From: Pelobates cultripes
Lineage: Eukaryota; Chordata; Amphibia; Anura; Pelobatidae
NCBI GenBank assembly: GCA_933207985.1
Contig: OW240913.1
Coordinates: 330,099,960-330,163,959 of the forward strand
DNA length: 64,000 nucleotides
Direction: 5' to 3'
Below are positions 11,357 through 21,298 of this stretch, one piece after another. The position numbers were made by a program, and so were the translations under genes. Positions within the stretch are counted from its first letter, which is position 1. The number at the start of each line of letters is the position of its first letter. The notes beneath the pieces are model-generated. The model ran no database searches. It saw nothing but the letters and a program-made list of their open reading frames with translations, and was not told the DNA's origin.

Positions 11357-11614
11357 GGAGGGGGGTGAGAAAGGAGGGGGTGGATATTAATAATGGGGGG
11401 TGGATTAATTAGTGTGGATTAATTAAGGGTGTGTGTAGTAAATTATGGGGGGAGGATTAATTAAGGGTGTGTGGATGAATTAGTGTGGATTAATTAAGGG
11501 GTATGGATTAATTAAAGAAAACCTTTAACTTTTTTACAGGGTTTTTGGGGGGGGGTGCCAAGCACAGGATCCGCCCCGGGTGCCAAATGCTCGAGGTACG
11601 CCCCTGGTAGTAAT

Positions 11615-11857
11615 ATAAATGTGATTCCTGAGCTAGTACAATTGTGTAAAGTAGGAGAACCTGTCAAAGAATGTAACATTTTAGTTTTATATGTAACCTG
11701 TGGATCATGGTCCGAAATTAGTTTCCCATGCTATATTAATGGATTCTTAATGGTTGCAACAGGGACATATTGTTCCCCAGGTAAGTGGCCACAATAAGTT
11801 GTTTACTGCACTGCTGCCTTCCCCAATGCATTGGAGACCCCTATGACATTGGGAATA
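11615..11857. other. Unannotated spacer with an exon-like 3' end
   Basis: An open + strand frame ends at CCCCAG/GTAAGTGG (11782), a good donor-like context, but no acceptor or recognisable protein family supports an exon. Left as non-coding. Confidence 0.4.
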
Positions 11858-12362
11858 CAGTGGGACCTTGGTTTACGAATTTAATGCGTTGTCCGGGACG
11901 TTTCTTATTGCGAAAAATTTGTAAACGAAGCGCGGTTTCCCATAGGAATGCATTGAAAACCAATTAATCTATTCTGGAGATCAGAAAAAAAGTTAAAATG
12001 AGCTGGCATGGAAACCAACCCACAATGCAGAACACACAATAAAAGGCATGCAAACGACAAAGCTCAGCTCCCTACCTTTCCACAGCTTGAGAAATGCTCC
12101 AAAAAGTCCCAAAACAACTGAAATTAATTTCCAGAATGGCTCCAAAACTCGATGCAAAAGCCGCTCCAACACCGCCACGTGCTACCCACAGGCTCCAACA
12201 TGCAGGGGGCGGTGCTATAAACTTCCCAGGTGCAATGCATCCTGGGGAAACTTGTTTTGTATTGCCAAAAAAATTGTAAACCGAGGCATTATTTTCAATG
12301 GATTTTCATTTGTAAACAGAAAATTATGTTAACCGAGGCAATTATAAACCGAGGTCCCACTG
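11858..12362. mobile_element. Tc1/mariner (Tigger/pogo-like) MITE
   Basis: A 505-bp element flanked by TA on both sides. Termini CAGTGGGACCTTGGTTTA and TAAACCGAGGTCCCACTG are inverted repeats over about 18 bp, of the CAGTGG-ACCTCGG type common in pogo/Tigger-derived MITEs. A second inverted motif pair lies inside (TTTGTAAACGAAG / ATTGTAAACCGAGG). No transposase frame. Confidence 0.75.
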
Positions 12363-12728
12363 TATTGAGAAAGGCATTCTTGCTAGTGCCAAAATGTTGT
12401 GGGGTTGTTTTGCTGTGATGGGCCTTATGTAAGTTATTATTTGTATTGTCTTTTTGATTTAGCCTTGGTCAAATTTTTGTATATATTGTATTTGTACAAT
12501 TTTTGCATACATGATTGTTTTGCATATTTTGTGTATATGGTTATTTAGCATATATTGTATATATGGTTGTTTTGCATGTGTGCTGTCAACTTTTGCACTT
12601 GACACATAATTTTTTGGGGTGTGCATCCTTTTTGTTTATATTTGTATTTAGGCACTTAAGGGAGTGCCTCTTTAGGGTAGCACCCTAATTTTTTATGACA
12701 GAAGATACTCTGTATGCATATTTTATGG
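12363..12728. other. AT-rich spacer with a decayed short tandem repeat
   Basis: Near 12470-12600 the motif TTTTGCATATTTTGTGTATATGGTT recurs three times in decayed form. No gene or transposon end could be supported. Confidence 0.4.
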
Positions 12729-13424
12729 TTAATGGAACACTATAGGGTCAGGAACAGAAACATGTATTTTCTGACCCTATAGTGTTAAAACCACCCATCT
12801 GACCCCTCTTGCCTCCCTAAACATAGTAAAATCTTACTTGTTTTTAAGTCTGCAGCTGCTGGCTCTGCCCCTGAGCTGCCTGCTTGCCTGACATCATTAG
12901 AAGTGATCATGTGAGACAATCACAATGCTTTTCCATAGGATTGACTGAGACTGTCAAGGAGGCAGATCAGGGGCAGAGCCAGCACAAGTCAAACACATTC
13001 CTGGCAATCAGCATCTCATCATAAAGGAAAGGTCAGTGTCTGCATGCAGAGGGTGGAGACACTGAATGGCAGTACAGTACAGTGTGCAGCACCAGGGCTG
13101 CCATCAGAAATTTTGGGGCCCCTGACACAGCTCAGGGTCTGGGCCCCCCGGTGCCTGCACCCGAGTCCGTCCGTCCCTCCCCCTCACGAGTCCGCCCACA
13201 GGGATGCAGTGTCTGCAGGGCCGGTGCAAGGATTTTTGCCGCCCTAGGCAAAAGTAAAGTTTGCCGCCCCCATGTGACATCACAATGCCCCACCCATATG
13301 ATCTGCCATGTTAACTAACACAGTGCTGCCGTGTTTACAATAAAAGGCCTGCAGGGACAGGCTATAGACACCAGAACCACTATATTAAGCTGCAGTGGTT
13401 CTGGGGACTATAGTGTCCCTTTAA
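12729..13424. mobile_element. T2-family MITE carrying later insertions
   Basis: Left end TTAATGGAACACTATAGGGTC, right end GACTATAGTGTCCCTTTAA, both with TTAA. The interior is broken at about 13095-13275 by sequence with its own transposon starts, CAGGGCTGCCATCAG (13095) and CAGGGCCGGTGCAAGG (13216), so two further elements have probably landed here. Confidence 0.65.
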
Positions 13425-13683
13425 TGTGAGGTAAATTAGAGATTAGTGCCACGTATAATATACTAGATTGCCTACTTACAACCAGATGAGGATGATGATG
13501 GGCTCTAGCTGCCGTCTGGCTCCACTGGTCTGGTGTAGAACAGGCTCTCTGGAGGCGGTTTGTAACTGTGGTCACAAAAATCAATGTTCTGGGAGAACGG
13601 GAAGCAGCTCCATTTTTTTGAGGGCCCTTTACACAGCTCAAGGTCTGGGTCCCAGGGTCCACCTGTATGTTCCACCAATGAGT

Positions 13684-13965
13684 TTGTTCACAGGGGTGTG
13701 TGTATGTGGGGGGGGGATGTCCTGATGTGTGTAAGGAATGCATTGTGTGAATCTGTGTTTGTATGTGTAAGGGCTGCAAGGTGAGTTTGTGTATGTATGG
13801 GATGCAGTGTGTGCGTCTGTAAGGGATGCACTGAGTGTGTGTAAGGGGTGCATTGTGTGTTGCTGTGTGTAAGGGATGCATTGCTTGTGTATGTGTGTCT
13901 GTGTGTAATGCATTGTGTGTTTTCTGTGTGCAAGGGGTGCATTGTGTGTGTGTGTGTTGGATGTC
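13684..13965 (+). repeat. Imperfect TG-rich simple repeat
   Basis: About 280 bp of degenerate GTGTGTAAGGGATGCATTG units. Frames read through it on either strand give low-complexity His/Thr or Cys/Val peptides and are not genes. Confidence 0.85.
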
Positions 13966-14185
13966 AATCTCTCCCTCCGTCAATTTCCTTCTTCTCCCCC
14001 TCTCTCCAATTTCCTTCTTCTCCCCCTCCCTCTCATTTCCTTCTTCTCCCCCTCCCTCTCATTTCCTTCTTCTCCCCCTCCCTCTCATTTCCTTCCTTCT
14101 CCCCCCCTCCAATTTCCTTCCTCTCCCCCCTCCCTCCAATTTCCTTCCTCTCCCCCCTCCCTCAAATTTCCTTCCTCTCTCCCCC
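13966..14185 (+). repeat. Polypyrimidine minisatellite ending at a gap
   Basis: About eight copies of a 24-30 bp unit of the form ATTTCCTTCTTCTCCCCCTCCCTCTC, almost pure C/T on this strand. The array runs directly into the N gap, so its true length is unknown. Confidence 0.9.
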
Positions 14186-14285
14186 NNNNNNNNNNNNNNN
14201 NNNNNNNNNNNNNNNNNNNNNNNNNNNNNNNNNNNNNNNNNNNNNNNNNNNNNNNNNNNNNNNNNNNNNNNNNNNNNNNNNNNNN
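14186..14285. other. Assembly gap (100 N)
   Basis: Exactly 100 unspecified bases, a conventional placeholder for a gap of unknown size. Frames containing X across it have no meaning. Confidence 0.97.
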
Positions 14286-14934
14286 CCGGTATGTACCCAC
14301 TGAATGTGGGGCCCGGACGACCTGAGCAGTCCGGGCCCCCCAGGACCGCCGGGCCCATGACAACCGTTGCGGTTGTCATGCCCTGATGGCGGCCCTGCGG
14401 GTGGCCCTTAGTGCATGGGTCACCCAGGGGCCTCCTTAGTGTGCGGCTGGTGTGGCTCTGTGCAGCCGCCACGCCAGGTCCATGGGAGCTGCTCAAATCG
14501 CGGGACCCACGAGGCAGCTGCTCTGGGGCCCCTCAGGAGCAACTGGGCCCGGGGCAGCTGCCCCGTTTGCCCCGCATTAAAGACGGCCCTGAGTCCCCGC
14601 ATTCCAGAGGCTGAACATTAGACCCCTTATTGATAAAATACTTGAAAATGCTTGAAAACAAACCACAGGGGGAGGGGCAGCCTCTGAAGGCTCTTTGCAC
14701 CATAACCACTGTAATAAGCTGTAGAGGATATGGGGCTTAGAGTACCTATTTAAATATTCTTTTGTTGGTACTGTGTCTTAAGGGGACATGCCAAGCCTGT
14801 AAAGCACTTCAGCATGTTGAAGCATTTTAGGGCTTAACAGTGTCCTTTCTTTTTTTGTTTGCTATAAAAGTGTAAATTTGAAGAAAAATCTGTATTTTTA
14901 TAAAGCTTCTAGGTAGCATTTTCCTAGCTGTCGA

Positions 14935-15910
14935 GGGCGGGTGGGAGCCCTACATAACAATGAGGGGGGGGACCTACTGTCCTCCCCCCGGCCCCCACCC
15001 CTGAGCAGCGGGTGGGGGCCCTAACTTAATATCCTCCTCCCCCCTTCCAAGGTGACTAGGGGTCCCCAAGCCACTAGTCAACCCCCCACCCAAATAAAAC
15101 TATCCCCTACCTACCCCCCTCACCCTAAAAATAATGAGAGGGGAATAAAATAACTAACCTGTAAATAAAAATAAAACTTACCATTTGATGTCTTCTTTCT
15201 TCTAAAATCTTCATTTTTCAGCCCCAAAAAAGGCCAAATAAAAAACCATAATACCCATCGAACTTAAAATAAAATAAAAAATCTTTGGAATTTTCCCATG
15301 CTGTGTAAAATGACACAGAGCACTCTGATTGGATGGATTTCAAGCCCACCAATCAGAGTGTTATGAGTCAAATTACACAGCGTGGGAAAATTCCAAAGAA
15401 CTTTCCCACCTGTGAAAAAAATTACAAAGAGCACTCTGATTGGCTTAAACCAACCAATCAGAGTGTTCTTAGTCTAATTGCAGAGCTCAGTCTGCGCGGA
15501 GCCCTCCATGGGTGAAGATGGATTATTGTTTTTAGCGTCGCGTTTTTTCCTTTTTCATCAGGTTTTTTTTGCGCTCTGATTTTTTATTTTATTTAAAATT
15601 CGACAGGTATTATGGTTTTTTTATTTGGCCTTTTTTGGGGCTGAAAAATGTAGATTTTAGAAGAAAGAAGATATCAAATGGTAAGTTTTATTTTAATTTA
15701 CAGGTTAGTTATTTTATTCCCCCTCACTATTTTTAGGGTGAGGGGGGTAGGTAGAGGATACCTTTTATTTGGGTGAGGGGGTGACTAGGGGCTTGGAGAC
15801 CCCTAGTCACCTTGGAAGGGGGGAGATTTTCATTTAAGGCCCCGCCCACCGCACAGGGGTGGGGGCTAGAGGGGAGGACAGTAGGTCCTCCCCCTCATTG
15901 TTATTTAGGG
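14935..15910. mobile_element. Long foldback element, arms about 340 bp
   Basis: The left arm (14935-15283) and right arm (about 15573-15910) are inverted copies. Landmarks in opposite orientation include TTTGGCCTTTTTTGGGGCTG, TTAGAAGAAAGAAGAT, GGTGAGGGGGGTAGGTAG and CCTAGTCACCTTGG. The central ~290 bp holds two hairpins built from ACTCTGATTGG/CCAATCAGAGT (about 15320-15470). No coding capacity and no clear target duplication. This fits a foldback-type or palindromic MITE. Confidence 0.75.
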
Positions 15911-16170
15911 GGCCAGGAGGAGGATAGTAGGTCCCCCCCTCATTCTTATTTAGGGCCCCCACCCACTGCTCAGGGGTGGGGGCCGGGGGGGAGGACAGTA
16001 AGGCCCCCACTCGCCGCGCAGGGGTGAGGGCTGGGGGGAGGACAGTAGGTCCCACCCCCTCATTGTTATTTAGGGCCCCCACCCACCGCGCAGGGGTGGG
16101 GGCCGTAGGGGAGGACAGTAGGTCCCCCCTCATTGTTATTTAGGGCCCCCACCTGCCATTCAGGGGTGGG
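15850..16170 (+). repeat. G/C-rich minisatellite, ~60-70 bp unit
   Basis: Four to five copies of a unit of the form CAGGGGTGGGGGC, GGGGAGGACAGTAGGTCC, CCCTCATTGTTATTTAGGG, CCCCCACCCACCG. The same words occur inverted at the outer part of the foldback left arm (14940-15030), so the array seems to be an expansion of the right-arm end. G-runs on one strand could form G-quadruplexes. Confidence 0.8.
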
Positions 16171-18550
16171 TGCCAATAGGTGGCTGCTCACTGTTTATTA
16201 GACATGCCCCCACTCGCGGTATAGCGAGTAGGAGCTAAATTTACAAATACTAAGTAATTTTTACTTAGTATTAGTAAATGTGGCTGAAAGACCAATTGAG
16301 GTCTTTCAGCCTTTTGGTAGATAGCTCCCTAATACCATGGGAATTAGGGAGTTATCTACTAAGCGGCTGCAAGATGCAGCTGCGGAAATGAATAGGATCG
16401 GAGTTTCATTCACTCAAATGAAATTGCGATACGAACAAAGTCCCGAATTGCGTTCAAACACAAATGGAGAAACTGTTCTCATTCTGTTAGGAAGCAATTC
16501 TGCAGTTTTGGAGCTCACGTGACTCCAGCTTATATAGAAGCTGGGTCACATGCTGCACTGGCCAATCACAGCCATGCCATTAGTAGGCATGGCTGTGATG
16601 GCTTCTAAGGGCACACGAGTCAAACGCTTGTTGATTGGCTGCCCTGCAGCTTTTCAAAACGCACCATTAAGTCGCCGAACACCGAACTCGAACCCGAACT
16701 GTTGCTGAAATGTCCGGGTTCTACTCTCCAATACTACGGAGAACACACAGATGTTATTGAGCAAGCACATGCCAGCTGCTCAAGCTGGGGGGGACAAGGG
16801 GGAACCATAAACATATAACCCTCTGATCTTGGTCGGTGTTTAAATGTTACATTTTCCCCAGTATCCAATGTGCAAAACACAGGAGGGGTTCCAATAAAAA
16901 AAATAATAATAATAAAAAATAAACAAGAAAAGTGAGTTTAGTGAACCATCAGGTTTTACAGTCACGGGAAAAAGAAAGAACACCCTCTTTAAATTCTATG
17001 GTTTACTAATCAAGACATAATAAAAATCTGTTCCTTAGAAGGTCTTAAAATTAGGTAAATACCACCTCAGATGAACATGAACACATGACATATTACACCG
17101 TGCCATGATTTATTTAACAAAAATAAACCAAAAATGCAGAAACCATGCATGAAAAACCAAGTACACCTTATGATTTTCCCATAACTGTAATTATGAAACA
17201 GCCTCACAATTAACAAGCCACTGGTAAATTATCAGTGATACTGACTAGAAGGTATTGTGCATGTAGTCTAAAATATATCATCACTGAATAAAAATGAATA
17301 TATTTACCAGTCCATGGTTAGCAGGAAACAACCAAGAAAAAAAAACACATGCATTCAGATATGACCACATTTATTTTTATTTATTTGTACAACTGGATGT
17401 ACTACCTTTTTTCATTTTTAATATGTTGTTCTATGTCATGCTATCAGCAGGTGCAGTGCTATGTGATAGAAATCCACTGTTTATTTTAGTAAATTAAGAT
17501 GTCAAATAAAGGTTAGAATTATTCACCCAGATTATGCTTTGCTGAGAGTGTATATAAGTCAGTGTGTGACATATTCTATTTGTGGGCTTGTTGGGGGAGT
17601 GTGACATGCTCCCCTGTACTAAGTGTAAAGATTGAGCTGTGATCATTTCATGTCTCATGAATCAGTCCGTTTTATAGCAGGTCTGTAATGAAAGGGCCTC
17701 TCCAAAACCAAGACATTATAATGAAAGGAAAAAAAAACCCCTCACTTCAGAAAAGTGGATTTTGTTTTAGTCCGTGATTTTACCAAGTAAAAGAAAGATT
17801 GGAACTATATGAAGAGTAAAAACGCCTTGAGGTCTTCAGGGACAAATATTACCATGTCCACTCTTCCACCACTAAACATATTAAGAGAAATTAAGAAATT
17901 CAAAGAAAAAAAACATAGCTCTGTTATTTTAAGAGTCTAATACTTCTTCTCCACTCTATTTTCATTGTAATTATTATCTCCCCATCTCTGCATTTTTTTC
18001 CTTTGCTCCACAACTCGTATTGTTTCGATGTGAATACTGTGCCCACAGCAACACCTTCACTGAATCAGCAGAAGATGCTATATCTGCGTCCCTGGTAACA
18101 CAAATCATTTGAATTGCTCAAGGTTATCTGATAATCCCCTCTCCTAAAATCCATAATTTTTCTTTCTTTCCCTCAGTAAAGTCCTGATGCATGTTTAAAA
18201 TGCATTTTGGCGATTCTATGTTGACTTCTTTAATATACAATTATTTAAATCTATATTGTTTTCTGATAAATTAAGGAATGTGGTGGTGGTGTCATTTTAG
18301 AGTTTAAAGCAAATACAAAATAATAGTCAAACTTAATTGTATTTTCCTAAATGTCCTACATTTCTACTAGATTTGTGCAGAGTGAAAAATTCAGTTCTTT
18401 CAAAAAAAAATTTTTTTTTTATGATGGTGTGTTTGTTATTCTTAGTACAGTAAATTATATAGTATATTAATGATTGTATTGTGTAAACTAGCACAACTGT
18501 ATTCAGCAAAAAACATATGTATTTCCCAATGGATTGTTGCTTGGTGGATT
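16171..18550. other. Gene-free spacer with repeat-like pieces
   Basis: A short palindrome at 16245-16315 (AAATTTTTACTTAG region, then GAAAGACC...GGTCTTTC) probably closes the foldback cluster. Around 16962 a repeat-like start, ACAGTCACGGGAAAAAG, resembles known Tc1/mariner-type MITE ends, but no partner end was located. A+T-rich unique sequence follows. No gene was recognised. Confidence 0.45.
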
Positions 18551-20350
18551 TACTAGTAACACAACACGGGGGGGAGCTAACTGGCAAGTAGACCTGACGC
18601 ATGGCGCTTGAGCTCCAACACAACTCGGCATATACCGTGCTACAACACACTTTTTGGCTACATCTTAGAGCCCTGAAGGGGATTGATGACCTCAGAAAAC
18701 CATAGGGAAGCATTTTAGGGAGACCCGAGAGGTGAGTGAGGGACATACCTGCAATATTGGCCAGCTTCTCTCTCAAGCCAGCAGGCCTAAGATGGCAGAC
18801 TTACTGTCAAACTCAGCATGAGATTCAATCTCTGCTTCAGAAGATGTAGATTTGGGACCTGTGGTGAAACTGAATCCATTGAACAGGCAAGGGTGTTGCC
18901 TCTAAAGCAACCCGAACACCCTCTGGCTACAAAATCGGATCTCGCTAGCATGGTGTCAGATCCCAAGGCCTTTTTTGACTCAGAGCTGGTAGTGCTGGAA
19001 GAAGACCTAAACTCCCTGACTGGCCGGATAAGGGCTACAGAGGAAGATGTACAAGATTTATGCATTAAAAAAATCTTCTCTGCTACACAAATACAAGAAC
19101 TCTCCACCACATGCTCACAAGTGAGTGCCAGGGTTGGGCAGCTGGAAGATTTGACGAGGCAGCGTAATCTGAAGATGAGGGGGATCACAGACACCATAGA
19201 GGCTGCTCAATAGATGCAGTTTCTCAGGAGGTTGTTCTCTGCTGTCCTGATGACCAAACACAATCTCTATACCTAGGAATGTAATTCTGTGTTTCAACAA
19301 GGAAGGTTTCCAACGGGTGGTTAGGGGACAACCCCCATACATCTGAGGAACACCAATTGAGCATCTTCCATGACCTGAGCTGCCAGACGCTACAGTGGTG
19401 ACCTCCCAATTAATAGCTGCAACCATCCCTTATAAATGGGGGTACCCACATGCTCTCATAGCCGAATAAGATGGCCCCACTACGAGTTGACTTGCAAATG
19501 CTTGGTCTGCTCATCAGTGGGATGTAGCCAATGTCATGGCCTTCACCCCATTAGGATCCACGGCTTCTGGCTGAAATAACATTACAGCCCTCATTGCCCC
19601 TCCCTGCAGCAACACATGTTCTTTGTGTCTCATATGCCTAAACTATTTTACTATTTTGTTTATTTTCTATGTTTAGTATTTTTCCATTTTTTCTGTGGTA
19701 TGCCATATGTCTAGAGGGGACACTAGTGACCTACTAGCTGTCTCAATCATATACTTTGCCTGTTATGTAATTTAGTCGTGCCATATGGGTGCCCAGGTTT
19801 GCCCATAGTCTGGCTCCTAACTCCCCACCTCCCCCCCGTGTTCTGGTGTTATGGAACTCCGTAATCTTGCAGTAGATTTTACTGTGCCTCTGGCCTGTAC
19901 GGCTCTGAATGGAATGGAAATTTACCAACCCCATTGGTTGTTAATTGAGCCAGCATATCTATATCCCTCTTTTTGTGTTTGTAGCCGTATCTGGTAGAGC
20001 CATTTATGTTTATTTTTTTCCTAGTTTCTGCATCTACCATACCTTTGCTTAGTCTATGGAAGTAAGCTCTAGTTTTCATAATTCCCTAATAGGCACTGGC
20101 ACCGTATTTCATAAGTATAGTTTTTTTTACATAATAAAAATAAACTTGTTTCTTCAGTTAGTCTCTGCATTTTGCACTGCTATCATGTTCTACTACCGTT
20201 CTGTTGTACCATATTGCATTTTGACTTAGTCTATGTCTGATATTTGTGTTTCCCAGTACATTGGGTGAACTGCTCTGTTTTTCACTTGTCACTACTGTAA
20301 TATCATTCATTGTTTTATCTTTGCCTCAATAAAAAACTGATTGACAAAAG
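18551..20350 (+). mobile_element. L1/Tx1-like LINE remnant, internally deleted
   Basis: A GC-richer 5' part (18551-18790) leads into a decayed ORF1-like region. The 3' end (about 20290-20350) has the TTGCCTCAATAAAAAACTG terminus followed by A-rich sequence. Only about 1.8 kb remains, and no reverse transcriptase motifs were recognised, so ORF2 is missing or destroyed. Confidence 0.55.
18791..19213 (+). pseudogene. LINE ORF1-like coiled-coil fragment
   Basis: The ATG at 18791 hits a stop within ten codons; a second frame (from 18818) stays open for 131 residues. It contains a heptad-like stretch (LEEDLNSLTGRIRATEEDVQ) followed by a VGQLEDLTRQRNLKMRGI motif. The latter resembles the LEDRSRRNNIRIRG element at the start of the L1 ORF1p RNA-binding region. 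Coiled coil followed by this motif is the L1 ORF1 arrangement, where the protein trimerises and coats LINE RNA. The frameshift and short length mark it as dead. Confidence 0.6.
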
Positions 20351-21217
20351 AGAGAAACATTGCACAGCACACACTGAACTGAACACACTCATAAAAATGA
20401 ATTTTATTACACCAAACATTTTTATAAAAAAATAAAAAAGTGACAACCTGGTAATCTCCTATCTCCCATTCATAGTTGATTCAAGTGGCCCTAGCAATAG
20501 TGGGGTACAGCAGCAGCATGGGAAACCTTGTCTCACAATAGACACCAGGTCTCAATGATTGAGGCTGTCTTCCACTACCACACAGACACAGCAATGGTAA
20601 AACACATAGTACCACTGTTGGTCTGTCTCCCTCAGCAGCTGCAGTCAAAGTGTTTGTATATAATTACAATTTTTTCACATTATTGGTTAGCGGTCCCCTA
20701 ATCATCAACCATCTTTTTTGCTACCTGTTGATTGGACAGGCAAGCTAAGCTGTTTATTTGCCCCCACCATTTCACCCCCCCCCCCCTTGTTCTGGTGCCA
20801 GGGACAACACTCTGAATCAAGAACCAGTATGAATATGTTTGGGCTTATATGATTCAGTTCTCCCAAGATTCTTGAATGTGGTGGCTCAGAAATGGGAATC
20901 TCAGCCGAGCTGCTCAAATTTGGACAAATTGCAGTTCAGTCAAAAACTAACTTTTAATTCTACCATACAATGGGCAGGGACATAAAACAGTATTGCAGCA
21001 TACATATATCTGTTTCATTGTATTCCTCTGTTATATCAAAAAACTTTTCCCTCAAATTTTTTCCTCAAATATTTTCCTCAAATTTTTTCCTCAAATTTTT
21101 TCCTCAAATCTAACAAACACCAAACATTTATATTATGATTAAGGGTTCACCCCTGCATCCCAGTTTTTTCCTAATGCTCCTTGAAACATAAGTATTGACT
21201 CAATTTCCCTTCCCTCT
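20351..21217. other. Gene-free spacer; short TTTTTTCC tandem repeat
   Basis: At about 21050-21110 a unit of roughly 16 bp (CTCAAATTTTTTC) is repeated four times. No coding region was recognised. Confidence 0.5.
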
Positions 21218-21298
21218 TTAACCCCTTAAGGACACGTGACATGTGTGACATGTCATGATTCCCTTTTATTCCAGAAGTTTGTTCCTTAAGGGGTTAAA
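21218..21298. mobile_element. 81-bp palindromic mini-element
   Basis: Begins TTTAACCCCTTAAGGACAC and ends TCCTTAAGGGGTTAAA, a near-perfect terminal inversion, with a second inner palindrome (GACATGTGTGACATGTC). Related copies are at 31732-31776 and 53059-53138. It is too short to encode anything. Confidence 0.75.

Larger units (their letters stand above)
10399..11606. mobile_element. hAT-type element with an LTR-like insert
   Basis: A 1208-bp element flanked by an exact 8-bp duplication GTAGTAAT (10391-10398 and 11607-11614). Termini CAGTGGCGTAC and GTACGCCCCTG are imperfect inverted repeats, followed inward by the inverted pair CCGCCCCGGGTGCCA. The middle (about 10690-11356) is unlike the ends and looks like an inserted LTR. 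No transposase frame is present. Confidence 0.8.
13600..14590. mobile_element. Cluster of nested hAT-like fragments
   Basis: Fragments share a GC-rich vocabulary with 13095-13215 (CACAGCTCAAGGTCTGGG at 13631; CTGATGGCGGCCCTG near 14384, the inverse of the start CAGGGCTGCCATCAG). A second terminus, AGACGGCCCTGAG, occurs near 14581. A simple repeat and an assembly gap lie between them, so the boundaries of individual elements cannot be drawn. Confidence 0.5.

Noticed and set aside
11615..11785. Exon-like segment ending CCCCAG/GTAAGT
   Set aside because: Good donor but no acceptor, no recognisable protein and no fit to AOAH or USH2A phase.
13408..14496. Frames on both strands across the TG repeat, the pyrimidine repeat and the gap
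   Set aside because: Low-complexity translations, several with X from the N gap. No gene evidence.
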